From contig NZ_JAFBDK010000004.1 of the NCBI RefSeq assembly GCF_016908195.1, forward strand, positions 1 through 64,000: 64,000 nucleotides of DNA. Direction: 5' to 3'. The stretch's first letter is position 1. The number at the start of each line of letters is the position of its first letter. The notes under the pieces are model-generated. The model was not told the origin of the DNA, made no database searches, and saw nothing but the letters and a program-made list of their open reading frames with translations. The DNA comes from Jeotgalibacillus terrae (GTDB taxonomy: Bacteria > Bacillota > Bacilli > Bacillales > Jeotgalibacillaceae). The position numbers and the translations under genes were made by a program. Positions 42,353-52,266 of the stretch are shown here, piece by piece.

Positions 42353-44094
42353 TAAGATATTAAATGCTGAACACTTGTTTTTGGAAATTCAAATATCGAT
42401 GCTATTCCGTTTTTCGGATGATAGTAAGCAAGCAGATAAGTGGAAACCGACTCGCCGTCAGTCAGCTTTAAGCCTTCCTCAAGTACTGTATGCTTATATA
42501 ATTCCTTCTGTTTCAAATTCAATGCAGTAAATGCTTCTCCAGCGATAGACGGGTCACTGAGCAACCCTTCGTAAACACTGCTGAAGTTTTTATCCTCTTT
42601 ACCCCACCATGCTTTACGGGGCTTAAATTTATGGTTTTTCAGATAATCTTTTTTCATCAGATAAGTTGTATTTTCAAGTGCATCAGGCTTATATATTTCT
42701 ATAAACTGATAGAGGCGTTTAAACAGATCCTCAAGCTGATGACCAATTCTAGACCAGCCCGACTCATCCCAGAAAGTACCGAAATCCTGATAAAAATCAA
42801 ATGGTGTGTCAAATACATCTCCGGTTAAATAGGCAATCGTTTCATCGAGTCGATGATCATTCCAGTATTTTTCCAAAACATCTTCAACCTGCTTGATCCT
42901 GAGAATCTCATCAAATGTCAGCTGATTGTTGCTGAGGATCTCATAAGGCGCATGATCCATATAGACATAGTCATGTTCAGCGGCATTTATTCTAAGCCCT
43001 GTTCCACGAAGCATCTTTAAAAACCCTAGCTGCAGTTCTTCAGGTTCAAGTTCATACACGTCATTAAAGGTTTGTTTGAATGAAGCATAATTTTCTTCAG
43101 GAAGACCGGCAATCAGATCAAGGTGCTGCGCAATTTTACCGCCATCTCTTACCATGGTGACAGTACGCTTGAGTTTTTCAAAGTTCTGTTTACGTTTTAC
43201 AAGTTCGTTCGTGTGATCATTCGTTGACTGTACACCTATTTCAAAACGGAATAATCCTGCAGGGGCATGATCATTCAGATACTGAATCACTTCAGGACGC
43301 ATAATATCACCGGTGATTTCAAACTGAAAAACGGTGCCGGGCTTATGCTCATGAATTAGAAATTCAAACATTTCCATCGCATAGCTTCTGCTGATATTAA
43401 ACGTTCTATCTACAAACTTAAAAACACGTGCTCCGTGTTCCATTAAATAACGGATATCTGCTTTTACAGCCTCACGGTCAAAATATCTTACGCCTGTTTC
43501 AATTGAAGAAAGGCAGAATTGACATTGAAAAGGGCAACCTCTGCTTGTTTCAATATAAGTGATTCTTTTGCCCAAAGAAGATTGATCTTCTTCAAATCTG
43601 AAGGGTGAAGGCAGCGCTTTTAAATCAGTTTTTGCAGGCTGGGGGCGCAGGTGCATTTTCCCGTCAGCCAGGCTTGCTGCACCGTGAACATCAGAAAATT
43701 CAATCGTGCCTGAGAAATAATCAAGCAGTTCTTTGAAAGTCTTTTCTCCTTCACCGATTACAATAAAATCTGCATGGTCCTGAAGCCGGTTAAGCCAGTA
43801 TTGTACATCATACGTAACTTCCGGTCCGCCGAGTATTACTTTTACCTCAGGCAAAATCTTTTTCAACATGCCGATTACCTGAATGGTTTCTTCAATATTC
43901 CATATATAGCAACTGAATCCTATTACATCAGGCTTTTTTGCATATAAATCTCCGGCAATATTTAAGATTGGATCATTAATCGTATATTCAGCAAGCTCTA
44001 TGTCATACTCATTCTCAGCTGCTGCCTTTAAATATCTGATGGCAAGATTCGTGTGAATATATTTGGCATTTAGTGACGCCAGTACTGTTTTCAT
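42352..44094 (-). CDS. B12-binding domain radical SAM protein with DUF4080
   Basis: This 580-residue protein has an N-terminal cobalamin-binding-like domain (1-140; VIGFSCYIWNIEETIQVIGMLK, VILGGPEVTYD). The radical SAM core has the [4Fe-4S] motif RGCPFQCQFC and a TIM-barrel with FKFVDRTFN and FRFEIGVQSTND. A C-terminal DUF4080 region follows. Members of this group modify unknown small molecules, RNA or peptides. It is monocistronic and cytosolic. The substrate cannot be guessed from the neighbours. Confidence 0.92.
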   Translation of the reverse strand: MKTVLASLNAKYIHTNLAIRYLKAAAENEYDIELAEYTINDPILNIAGDLYAKKPDVIGFSCYIWNIEETIQVIGMLKKILPEVKVILGGPEVTYDVQYWLNRLQDHADFIVIGEGEKTFKELLDYFSGTIEFSDVHGAASLADGKMHLRPQPAKTDLKALPSPFRFEEDQSSLGKRITYIETSRGCPFQCQFCLSSIETGVRYFDREAVKADIRYLMEHGARVFKFVDRTFNISRSYAMEMFEFLIHEHKPGTVFQFEITGDIMRPEVIQYLNDHAPAGLFRFEIGVQSTNDHTNELVKRKQNFEKLKRTVTMVRDGGKIAQHLDLIAGLPEENYASFKQTFNDVYELEPEELQLGFLKMLRGTGLRINAAEHDYVYMDHAPYEILSNNQLTFDEILRIKQVEDVLEKYWNDHRLDETIAYLTGDVFDTPFDFYQDFGTFWDESGWSRIGHQLEDLFKRLYQFIEIYKPDALENTTYLMKKDYLKNHKFKPRKAWWGKEDKNFSSVYEGLLSDPSIAGEAFTALNLKQKELYKHTVLEEGLKLTDGESVSTYLLAYYHPKNGIASIFEFPKTSVQHLIS

Positions 44095-44255
44095 GTTCCT
44101 TCTCCTTTATTAACAAATCAATATTAAGTGTACATGACCATATACAGACTGGCAATGAAGTTCTTTATAATGAATCATCTTGAATGAAAAGGTTTATTTT
44201 ATTTTTGTTAAGTGTTAAGATGTTGTTAAATATTATCCAAATTTTCTAACTTTGC

Positions 44256-45269
44256 CTATTCTTTGGATTTCATCAATTTTTTGGCTTTTGAGGCTCGTAA
44301 TTCTACAATCGGCTGCCCTGCAGCTGCAACAAATCTTGACGATAGAAAAATGGTTAACAGCAATGAAGCGGCCATAATGATGAGTAGTGATACGTATGGA
44401 TTCACGATGAGTCCTAGATTGCTCTCACGGTAAAATTGAATGATGAAACCGTGAAACAGATACACGTATAAAGTATTAAGACCCCACTTTGTAAAAAATG
44501 TCTTGTTCACTGGTGACAGTGAAAAGAATGCAATGACAAGCCAGAAGCTCACACCATAGATCAGCAGCCTTAATAACGGACTGGCCTCTACTGGTGTTCC
44601 AAGATCTTCATAGGAATGGGAACCAAACAGCCATCTGCTGCTCCAATCAGGCAAAAGGAAGATCGAAATAAATACTACAAGTATCGAAAGGACAGAGAAT
44701 ATCTGACCTTTTTTTGACGCAATCTTATTGAAAAATTCCCGATTCAGGTAATGACCTGCCAGGAAGAACGGGAAAAATACAAATGTCCTTGAAAGGCTGA
44801 GTGTGGACGTATAATCATTTATAAACCCAACCATTACACCAAGTCCAATACTAATACCCATTGCTGCTTTCCATTTCAGCTTCAATACATCCACGAATAA
44901 AATCAGCAGCAGACTCCAAAAGAACAGACTGACTAAAAACCACAGTGCCCACTGGGGATTAAATGGATCGATCTCTATATTTTTCTCATTTCTCAGGAAG
45001 TAATAATAAATCGTATAGATGACCTGAAAAATAATATAAGGTACAATCAGTTTCTTTAACAGTTTCAGGAATAACCCTTTCGCATAATTTGCTTTGGCAA
45101 AGTAGCCGGCAATTAATATAAAGGCCGGCATATGGAAAAAGTAAATGGTCTGATAGGTAGTCATCAGAAGTGCATCTTCTTCAATACTGCTTTGAATAGC
45201 GTGACCAAATACCACTAAAAAAATTAATATAAATTTTGCATTGTCAAAATAATAGTCGCGTTTCGACAT
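44256..45269 (-). CDS. ykrP: Acyltransferase family membrane protein (YkrP-like)
   Basis: This 337-residue integral membrane protein of the acyltransferase-3 group begins MSKRDYYFDNAKFILIFLVVFGHAI, with the conserved His. ten or so helices follow, including FFHMPAFILIAGYFAKANYAKG and VYLFHGFIIQFYRESN. Family members acetylate sugars of surface glycans. It lies head to head with kinE, as ykrP does in B. subtilis. The start at 45269 is chosen by homology to the conserved N-terminus; the ribosome site is weak. Confidence 0.85.
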   Translation of the reverse strand: MSKRDYYFDNAKFILIFLVVFGHAIQSSIEEDALLMTTYQTIYFFHMPAFILIAGYFAKANYAKGLFLKLLKKLIVPYIIFQVIYTIYYYFLRNEKNIEIDPFNPQWALWFLVSLFFWSLLLILFVDVLKLKWKAAMGISIGLGVMVGFINDYTSTLSLSRTFVFFPFFLAGHYLNREFFNKIASKKGQIFSVLSILVVFISIFLLPDWSSRWLFGSHSYEDLGTPVEASPLLRLLIYGVSFWLVIAFFSLSPVNKTFFTKWGLNTLYVYLFHGFIIQFYRESNLGLIVNPYVSLLIIMAASLLLTIFLSSRFVAAAGQPIVELRASKAKKLMKSKE

Positions 45270-45396
45270 GATTACACCGCTTTCTCTAACACTTAATTGT
45301 CGTTCAGATACATACCCGTTTTCGCAAATAATAAATCTGGTGATAATGACATATTTATAATTGTCATTCATTTTATTGAAAAGAAGGGATATAAAA

Positions 45397-46779
45397 ATGC
45401 TTTCAAGACATTTGTCTCAAATAGAATCTTTTCATCACGCAGAGCAGCAGGGAGACAGCCTCCCATCCAGTAACAGATTGCTGAATTACATAAATGAATG
45501 TGCATTGGTTATCAACCAAAGTGGAATTATACTGAACTTCAATAGGCAAAGCAACGGACATTTGAACCCCAGAACTGGAACATCACTTTTTACATATTTG
45601 AAAAGTGAAGATATTGAATGGCTGGAAGCTTGTCTTAAAGGTGAAATTGTTCCACAGAAAATGATCAGATATTTCGGTGGAAACAAAACGATAGAAGGAA
45701 TCGGGGAATGTATTTCAGTCGAGGGTGAAGAATATTTATTTATTTTAAAAGATCTAAATCATCCACCTGAGTCATTAATTTACGAAAATATATTCAATAA
45801 AGCGATACACGGCCTCATCGTTATTAATGAAGAAGGAACAATTGTAAGGTCTAACTTATTCGCGGATGAACTTCTGAAAATTAAATTTGAAGAAGTTATT
45901 AATTTATACGATCTGCTCGATCAATATCCTGATGAATCAGGAGTACCAGGGTTTACGCAACCGCTTGCTCCTCACGAAAAAGAAAATATGCTAAGCAGGG
46001 TCGTAAGGGTTCAATCCAGAAGTTATGAGTTTACTAAAGTGGACAGAATAGCAGGGGATTATGATCTTGTTGTGATCAGGGATATAAGTGAAGAGGTTAA
46101 TTTTATACGTAAAGCAAATGAGCATGATACGTTAAAGGTTGTCGGTCAGCTTGCAGCAGGAATTGCTCATGAAATCAGAAACCCGATGACTTCTTTAAAA
46201 GGGTTTATACAGCTGCTCGAGCCAAACCTGCGTGAACATCAGAAAATGTATTTTGAAGTCATCAACTCTGAACTGAAACGAGTTGAGACCATTATGACGG
46301 AATTTTTAATGCTGGCAAAACCTAAAAAGAGTGTCTTCAGTAAAATCAACTTAAAATATGTCATTCAGGAAACAATTGAAATTATGAAACCACAGGCTAC
46401 GCTGCACGATCTGGAGATTATGTATGAGACATTAGATGGGGAGTGTCATGTATTTGGAGATGCAAACCGTCTGAAGCAGGTCTTTATTAACCTGATTAAA
46501 AACGCTATTGAGGCTACTCCGGCAAAAGGTAACATTCAGGTTGGAATGAGCCGGAAAGCAAGTGGTATTATGGTGTCGGTATCTGACAGTGGGTGCGGGA
46601 TTCCAAAAGGAAAGCTTGAAAAGCTGAAAGAACCTTTTTTTACAACAAAAGAAAATGGTACGGGTCTTGGGCTCCCGGTCAGCCTGAATATTATAGCTGA
46701 ACACCATGGTACTGTGGATGTCAAAAGTGAATTAAATAAAGGAACAATATTTGATATTTGTCTGCCTGCACTCCAGTAG
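45397..46779 (+). CDS. kinE: KinE-like PAS sensor histidine kinase (sporulation phosphorelay type)
   Basis: This 460-residue cytoplasmic kinase has two PAS-like units (about 28-125 and 130-240), the second including GLIVINEEGTIVRSN. The HisKA motif is QLAAGIAHEIRNPMTSLKGF (His258). The ATPase domain has NLIKNAIEATP, SDSGCGIPKGK and ENGTGLGLPVSLNII. It has no membrane helix. The position next to ykrP and the mtn genes matches B. subtilis kinE, one of the kinases feeding Spo0F. AGAAGGGA precedes the ATG at 45397. No response regulator is adjacent. Confidence 0.87.
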   Translation: MLSRHLSQIESFHHAEQQGDSLPSSNRLLNYINECALVINQSGIILNFNRQSNGHLNPRTGTSLFTYLKSEDIEWLEACLKGEIVPQKMIRYFGGNKTIEGIGECISVEGEEYLFILKDLNHPPESLIYENIFNKAIHGLIVINEEGTIVRSNLFADELLKIKFEEVINLYDLLDQYPDESGVPGFTQPLAPHEKENMLSRVVRVQSRSYEFTKVDRIAGDYDLVVIRDISEEVNFIRKANEHDTLKVVGQLAAGIAHEIRNPMTSLKGFIQLLEPNLREHQKMYFEVINSELKRVETIMTEFLMLAKPKKSVFSKINLKYVIQETIEIMKPQATLHDLEIMYETLDGECHVFGDANRLKQVFINLIKNAIEATPAKGNIQVGMSRKASGIMVSVSDSGCGIPKGKLEKLKEPFFTTKENGTGLGLPVSLNIIAEHHGTVDVKSELNKGTIFDICLPALQ

Positions 46780-46797
46780 TAAGTTGATCAAATCCTG

Positions 46798-46830
46798 CTG
46801 CAGAGGGAAGCATGACCTTCCCTTCTGCAG
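46798..46830. terminator. Hairpin between convergent kinE and mtnU
   Basis: CTGCAGAGGGAAG pairs with CTTCCCTTCTGCAG with one bulge. No clear T-run is present, so the terminator role is likely but not certain. Confidence 0.6.
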
Positions 46831-46841
46831 AATAAGTTGTT

Positions 46842-47609
46842 TCAATAGTACTCCGTTCTCCGGTCATCAAAAATCGGTATTCTTTTACGTATTTCTTCTA
46901 CTTCTTCCACACTGATTTCCCCATAAACGATCTCTTCCTGATCAGTTCCCTCAGCGATTACTTTGCCCCACGGATCAATCACAATAGAGTGTCCGCCAAA
47001 CTCGTTGGCCGGGTCATTTCCGACTCTGTTACAGGCGATGACATATACCTGATTTTCAATCGCTCTGGCTTTTAAGAGCGTAATCCAGTGATCGATTCTT
47101 GGAGCCGGCCATTCAGCAGGCACCACAATGACTTTTGCGCCATTCAGCACTGATTTCCTGATCCATTCAGGAAACCTGATATCATAACAGATAAACCCGG
47201 CAAAACTGATGCCATCCAGTACAAAGGAAGGGTCATCAGAACCGGCCTGCAGGTGTAAGTGCTCGTCCATTAATTTAAACAGGTGGAGCTTACTGTATTC
47301 ATGAATCAGTGATCCGCGATTATCGATGACCGGTAACGTGTTATAAATGCCGTCATCTTTAACATTTGCTGCAGAACCGCCAATCAGGTTTACATTGTGT
47401 GTAACTGCAAGCTCTTTTAACAGTTTAATTGTACGGTCGTAATGGTCAGACATGTTTTTAAGATTTGGCAGGTCATAACCTGTTGTCCAGAGTTCCGGCA
47501 GGACGACAAGATCCGCATTTTCCATCTGGTTAAACCAGTCCTTCACCTTCTTATAGTTTTCTTCAAAAGACCCAAATGCGAGGTCCATCTGGAAAATTGC
47601 AACTTTCAT
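46842..47609 (-). CDS. mtnU: Carbon-nitrogen hydrolase (MtnU)
   Basis: This 255-residue nitrilase-superfamily amidase has the triad Glu (VVLPELWTTGYD), Lys (EYSKLHLFKLM) and Cys (FICYDIRFPEW). MtnU is the omega-amidase linked to the methionine salvage transaminase MtnE, hydrolysing the alpha-ketoglutaramate-type product. Start ATG 47609 has GTGGGTGA upstream; the in-frame GTG at 47621 is part of that site. It is divergent from mtnE with 87 bases between. Confidence 0.9.
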   Translation of the reverse strand: MKVAIFQMDLAFGSFEENYKKVKDWFNQMENADLVVLPELWTTGYDLPNLKNMSDHYDRTIKLLKELAVTHNVNLIGGSAANVKDDGIYNTLPVIDNRGSLIHEYSKLHLFKLMDEHLHLQAGSDDPSFVLDGISFAGFICYDIRFPEWIRKSVLNGAKVIVVPAEWPAPRIDHWITLLKARAIENQVYVIACNRVGNDPANEFGGHSIVIDPWGKVIAEGTDQEEIVYGEISVEEVEEIRKRIPIFDDRRTEYY

Positions 47610-47696
47610 CAGTTCACCCACTTTTCAGAATCGTCTTTACAATGATACATTTACGTTATAACATTTAGTGCAATAATTTGAAAGAGGGTTGTCTTT

Positions 47697-48875
47697 GTGA
47701 AAAAGTTTGAACAGGCTCATCGTTTACAACAGCTTCCGGAACAATTTTTTGCGAAGCTTTCAGCAAAAGTGATGGAAAAAGTCGCAGCAGGACATGATGT
47801 GATTAATCTCGGACAGGGAAACCCGGACCTTCCAACGCCTGATCATATCGTCAGAAGACTCCAGTCAGCCGCTGAAAATCCGGTCAACCATAAGTATTCA
47901 CCTTTTAAGGGCATGTCCTATGTAAGAGAGGCAGCTGCCGCTTTTTACGAAAGAGAATATGGTGTCAATCTGGATCCTGATAAAGAGGTGGCATTGCTTT
48001 TCGGGGGGAAGGCAGGGCTTGTTGAACTTCCGCAGTGTCTGGTGAATCCAGGAGATGTGATTCTGGTTCCTGATCCGGGGTATCCTGATTACTGGTCGGG
48101 TGTGTCTCTTGCAGAGGCTGAGATGGTGATGATGCCGCTCCTTAAAGAAAATCAGTTTCTCCCTGACTTCTCGCAGATTGCTGAAGAAACGGCACGTAAA
48201 GCAAAGCTGATGTTCCTGAATTACCCGAACAATCCGACGGGTGCACTTGCAGATCAGTCATTCTTTGATGAAGTGATTGCATTTGCAGAGAAATACGATA
48301 TTTGTGTCGTACATGATTTTGCATATGGATCGATTGGGTTTGATGGGAATAGACCGGTCAGTTACCTTCAGTCTGAGCGGGCAAAAGAAAATGGCGTTGA
48401 AATCTATACGTTATCTAAGACTTTTAATATGGCGGGCTGGCGTGTTGGATTCGCTGTGGGGAATCCATCAGTCATTGAATCGCTGAATTTGCTACAGGAT
48501 CATTTGCATGTGAGTTTATTTGGTGCAGTTCAGGAGGCTGCAGAAGCGGCTCTGACTGAGTCATATCAGCCCGCACTGGACCTATCAGATCTATATGAAA
48601 AAAGAAGAAATACCATGGTAAGTGCTTTTAATGAAGCAGGGTGGAACGTTGACGCACCGAAGGGATCTTTCTTTGCATGGTTTGAGGTGCCTAAAGGGTA
48701 TACTTCTGAGAGCTTCAGTGATCTGCTGCTTGAAAAAGCAGATATCGTTGTAGCCCCTGGAATCGGCTTCGGCGAGAGTGGTGAAGGATACGTGAGAGTA
48801 GCACTTCTGACAAGTGAAGAAAGAATAAAAGAAGCTGCAGCAAGACTGTCAAAACTGAACCTGTTTCATACATAA
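47697..48875 (+). CDS. mtnE: PLP-dependent aminotransferase (MtnE)
   Basis: This 392-residue fold-type I aminotransferase has substrate and PLP contacts VINLGQGNPDLPTPDHIV, NYPNNPTGA, VVHDFAYGSIGFDG and the Schiff-base lysine in TLSKTFNMAGWRVGF. MtnE converts 2-keto-4-methylthiobutyrate to methionine, the last salvage step. The start is GTG at 47697 after AAAGAGGGTTG. The other mtn genes (mtnK, A, W, X, B, D) are not in this window. Confidence 0.9.
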   Translation: MKKFEQAHRLQQLPEQFFAKLSAKVMEKVAAGHDVINLGQGNPDLPTPDHIVRRLQSAAENPVNHKYSPFKGMSYVREAAAAFYEREYGVNLDPDKEVALLFGGKAGLVELPQCLVNPGDVILVPDPGYPDYWSGVSLAEAEMVMMPLLKENQFLPDFSQIAEETARKAKLMFLNYPNNPTGALADQSFFDEVIAFAEKYDICVVHDFAYGSIGFDGNRPVSYLQSERAKENGVEIYTLSKTFNMAGWRVGFAVGNPSVIESLNLLQDHLHVSLFGAVQEAAEAALTESYQPALDLSDLYEKRRNTMVSAFNEAGWNVDAPKGSFFAWFEVPKGYTSESFSDLLLEKADIVVAPGIGFGESGEGYVRVALLTSEERIKEAAARLSKLNLFHT

Positions 48876-48906
48876 ACTGTTTTTATTGACCCGGGGGGTG
48901 AATGAA

Positions 48907-49917
48907 TTGGCCAACGATCATATTCAATTAACCATACTTCAGACCAATGATGTTCACGGACATGTGAAATCAACTTCTCATTGGGGCACTGACAAGACGC
49001 ACGGGATGGCGAGGCTTTCTTCGGTTATCAAAAATAAGCGGAAGGAAGATCCGGAACTTCTCCTGTTTGATACAGGAGATATGTTGAAGGGGAGTCCACT
49101 CACCTATCATTACGCAAAATATAATGACTATATGCCAAATCCGATGATATCAATTATGAATGAATTGCAGTACGATTGCGGTGCAGTTGGTGAACATGAT
49201 TTCGATTATGGACTTCCGTTTTTAAGCAGAGCGATCAGCCGTTCATTTTTCCCGTGGCTAGCTGCTAATGTTGTTCATAAAACGACAAAAGAGCCATACT
49301 TTGGCTTCCCTTATACAGTCAAAATTGTAAAAGGTGTCAAGGTGGCGATCCTTGGTATTTCAGCCACCAGAATGAACGGGGAAGAACCATTTATCATTAA
49401 AGATATATTATTTGAAGATGCATATGTTGCAGCAAAACGGTGGGTTGGGTTTATTCATGAGAATGAAAGTCCTGATCTTGTTATTGTGAATTATCACGGA
49501 GGATTCAATACTCAATCTGCACGCTCAATTAACCAGGGAGATATGATATGCTCAATTGACGGAATTGATATTCTGCTAACCGCGGGGGACCACACTGTGA
49601 TGAATGAGAGACGTTCAGGTAAACTGGTTCTGCAGTCCGGCGCATTTGCACAATGCCTGGGAGAGATTAAGCTTTCACTTTCGAAATTTGGTTCGTCATA
49701 CAAAATCGAAACGGCAGAGGGGCGGCACACTTCAGCTGAAGATGCAGAGGCTGGATTTGAAATCGAAAAGCTTATTTATTTTCAGGAGCTTGAAACGTTT
49801 AATTGGGCCAGGGCTGAGTCTGCAGCCAGACACTTTCCGCTTAAAACAGACCAAGATCTGACAGTGATTGATTGGTTGAAAAGCGTGAGGCTGAAGGAAT
49901 ACATTGACTTTTTTTAG
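48907..49917 (+). CDS. Metallophosphatase-domain protein, altered active site
   Basis: This roughly 336-residue calcineurin-like/UshA-type phosphoesterase domain lacks the C-terminal 5'-nucleotidase domain and any signal peptide. It keeps LQTNDVHGH (D15, H17), FDTGDML (D55, D58) and NYHGG (His197). The usual GNHE motif reads GEHD (Glu96 for Asn), and the usual GHTH reads GDHTV, losing the second His. The metal site is therefore altered and activity is doubtful. TTG at 48907 is 5 bases after GGGGGGTGA. It follows mtnE by about 30 bases and is likely in the same transcript. Confidence 0.82.
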   Translation: MANDHIQLTILQTNDVHGHVKSTSHWGTDKTHGMARLSSVIKNKRKEDPELLLFDTGDMLKGSPLTYHYAKYNDYMPNPMISIMNELQYDCGAVGEHDFDYGLPFLSRAISRSFFPWLAANVVHKTTKEPYFGFPYTVKIVKGVKVAILGISATRMNGEEPFIIKDILFEDAYVAAKRWVGFIHENESPDLVIVNYHGGFNTQSARSINQGDMICSIDGIDILLTAGDHTVMNERRSGKLVLQSGAFAQCLGEIKLSLSKFGSSYKIETAEGRHTSAEDAEAGFEIEKLIYFQELETFNWARAESAARHFPLKTDQDLTVIDWLKSVRLKEYIDFF

Positions 49918-49967
49918 GTTGCATCGCTATACTTTAAAAGATGATAATGACAAAGGAATGACTGACT

Positions 49968-50417
49968 ATGACTGATGGAGCGGACTATAACCAATCATTA
50001 AAACTTTTTATTGTATTATCCAGAGCCTACAAAGCGATCAATGAATCAAGCAGCAAATTCTTTCAGGAAAAAGGGTTAAATCCTACTGAGTTTGGTGTAC
50101 TTGAACTGCTGTATCATAAAGGAAAACAGCCACTTCAAAAAATAGGCGGTAAAATTCTCCTCGCAAGCGGGAGTATTACGTATGTAGTCGATAAGCTTGA
50201 AAAAAAAGGTCTGATCTGCAGAGTGGCATCACCTGAAGACAGAAGGGTCACCTATGCGGAGATCACTGATAAAGGTGAACAATTCATGAGTGAGATTTTT
50301 CCTGCTCACGAAAAAAACTTGCACGAACTGATGACTGCACTTTCAGATGAAGAGCAAAAGCAGGCAATTGAACTGCTGAAAAAGCTAGGATTATCGATTA
50401 AAGATCTATCATACTAG
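49968..50417 (+). CDS. mhqR: MarR-family regulator MhqR
   Basis: This 149-residue winged-helix repressor has near-family-identical stretches to MhqR: SLKLFIVLSRAYKAINE, GLNPTEFGVLELLYHKGKQPLQKIG, KILLASGSITYVVDKLEKKGLI and SPEDRRVTYAEIT. In B. subtilis MhqR represses quinone- and thiol-stress genes. The genomic place near the mtn/clpE block is the same. No mhq target gene is seen beside it. Confidence 0.9.
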   Translation: MTDGADYNQSLKLFIVLSRAYKAINESSSKFFQEKGLNPTEFGVLELLYHKGKQPLQKIGGKILLASGSITYVVDKLEKKGLICRVASPEDRRVTYAEITDKGEQFMSEIFPAHEKNLHELMTALSDEEQKQAIELLKKLGLSIKDLSY

Positions 50418-50429
50418 CAGAAAAATCAG

Positions 50430-50457
50430 CACCGGGCGATGATTCCGGTGTTTTTTT
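50430..50457 (+). terminator. Terminator of mhqR
   Basis: A short CACCGG/CCGGTG stem is followed by seven T. Confidence 0.75.
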
Positions 50458-50530
50458 ATGGTAATCAGCAGGAAGTAAAGCACTGACAGTCGAAATATAA
50501 GGGTGGAGTAAAAAGAGTGGAGGAGACAAC

Positions 50531-52228
50531 ATGTTAACATTTAAGGATTATACATATAAACGACCTGATTTCGAACAGGTAAAAAGAGAATTTGAAGCAC
50601 TGCTTGATGATTTCAGCAATGCAAAAAGCATGATTAAGCAGGAAGAAGCAATGAACAAACTCAACCAGCTCAGAGACGATATATCAACCCAGGGTAACCT
50701 TGCTTTTATCAGAGCATCTATTGATACGAGGGATTCTTTTTATGAAGAAGAAAAGAATTACTTTGATGAAACAGCTCCGCAATTTGAGGAATTGATTACA
50801 TTATTTTATAAAGAGCTTGTAAGGTCACCATATAGAAAAGAATTAGAAGAAAAATGGGGCAGTCAGTTTTTCAATCTGGCAGATTATTCGATTAAAGCAT
50901 TCAGTCCGGAAATTATCCCGCTTTTACAGGAGGAAAATCGTTTGTCCTCCGAATATTCCAGGCTCGTCGCTTCAGCTGAAATCGATTTTCAGGGTAAACA
51001 GCTGACACTGGCCCAGATTGATCCATATACAGAGTCTGTCGACCGGAATATCCGTGAAGAGGCTGTTAAAGCTAAGTTTAATTTTTTTGCTGATCACGAG
51101 GAGAAATTTGATGAGCTGTATGACAAATTGGTTAAAACCAGACACGAAATTGCGCTGAAACTTGGCTATAAAAACTTCGTTGATGTTGGATATTTAAGAA
51201 TGCTGCGGGTCGATTATAGCGCAGCGCAGGTAAAGGTCTTCCGGGATCAGGTGAAAAAATATGTTGTGCCGCTTGCAACTAAATTAAGAAAGCGCCAGCA
51301 GGAGAGAATTGGCGTTGATCATCTGATGTTTTGGGATGAATCCCTGGAGTTCCTTACAGGAAATGCTAATCCGCAGGGCGGTCCCGAGTGGATTATTGAA
51401 CAGGGGAAAAAGATGTATCAGGAACTTTCTGATGAAACAAATGAGTTTTTCACATTTATGAACGAACGGGAACTCATGGACCTTGAAGCGAAAAAAGGAA
51501 AAGAAGCAGGCGGATACTGTACATTTATAGAAAACTATGAAGCACCGTTTATATTCTCCAACTTTAACGGTACTTCAGCAGATATAGATGTACTGACACA
51601 TGAAGCAGGGCATGCGTTTCAGGTATATATGAGCCGCAATATTCAGATCCCTGAATATATCTGGCCTACGCATGAAGCAGCAGAAATTCATTCTATGAGT
51701 ATGGAATTTCTGACGTGGCCATGGATGGAAAATTTCTTTGGTGAACAGACTGAGAAATATAAGTTTGCTCATTTAAGCAGCGGCATTTTATTTTTGCCTT
51801 ATGGGGTAGCAGTAGATGAATTTCAACACAGAATATATGAAAACCCTGAAATGACCCCGGCAGAGAGAAAAACTGTCTGGAAAGAACTTGAAAGCATATA
51901 TCTGCCGCATCGTAATTATGGCGGACATGAGTATCTGAATCAGGGTGGCGTCTGGCAGAGACAGGGACACATTTATGAGGATCCGTTCTATTATATTGAC
52001 TACACATTAGCCCAGATTTGTGCTTTTCAGTTCTGGAAAAAATCAAGAGAGGATTTTGACGGTGCATGGGCAGATTATGTACACTTATGTAAATTAGGCG
52101 GGTCAAAATCATTTACAGAATTGGTTAAAGAGGCAAATCTCAAATCTCCATTTGCAGAAGGAAGTCTGGAATCTGTCGTAAAGGAAATTGAAAATTGGCT
52201 TGATGAAGTGGACGATCAGGCTTTATAA
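50531..52228 (+). CDS. M3 family oligoendopeptidase
   Basis: This 565-residue thimet-type metallopeptidase has the zinc motif VLTHEAGHAFQVY with the third ligand in HEAAEIHSMSMEFL, and EYLNQGGVWQRQGHIYEDPFYYIDYTLAQICAFQFW near the end. The length matches the shorter Pz-peptidase A-like group rather than PepF (about 600-670). It degrades small peptides in the cytoplasm. GAGTGGAGGAGA is before the ATG. Confidence 0.93.
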   Translation: MLTFKDYTYKRPDFEQVKREFEALLDDFSNAKSMIKQEEAMNKLNQLRDDISTQGNLAFIRASIDTRDSFYEEEKNYFDETAPQFEELITLFYKELVRSPYRKELEEKWGSQFFNLADYSIKAFSPEIIPLLQEENRLSSEYSRLVASAEIDFQGKQLTLAQIDPYTESVDRNIREEAVKAKFNFFADHEEKFDELYDKLVKTRHEIALKLGYKNFVDVGYLRMLRVDYSAAQVKVFRDQVKKYVVPLATKLRKRQQERIGVDHLMFWDESLEFLTGNANPQGGPEWIIEQGKKMYQELSDETNEFFTFMNERELMDLEAKKGKEAGGYCTFIENYEAPFIFSNFNGTSADIDVLTHEAGHAFQVYMSRNIQIPEYIWPTHEAAEIHSMSMEFLTWPWMENFFGEQTEKYKFAHLSSGILFLPYGVAVDEFQHRIYENPEMTPAERKTVWKELESIYLPHRNYGGHEYLNQGGVWQRQGHIYEDPFYYIDYTLAQICAFQFWKKSREDFDGAWADYVHLCKLGGSKSFTELVKEANLKSPFAEGSLESVVKEIENWLDEVDDQAL

Positions 52229-52231
52229 ATG

Positions 52232-52263
52232 AAAAAAGAGACTGCCGGCGCAGTCTCTTTTTT
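52232..52263. terminator. Bidirectional terminator
   Basis: AAAAAAGAGACTGC pairs exactly with GCAGTCTCTTTTTT, between the convergent M3 peptidase and clpE. Confidence 0.92.
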
Positions 52264-52266
52264 CAT

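Noticed and set aside
48907-49917. Full 5'-nucleotidase (UshA/YfkN) annotation for the metallophosphatase.
   Set aside because: The C-terminal 5'-nucleotidase domain and signal peptide are absent and two metal motifs are changed.
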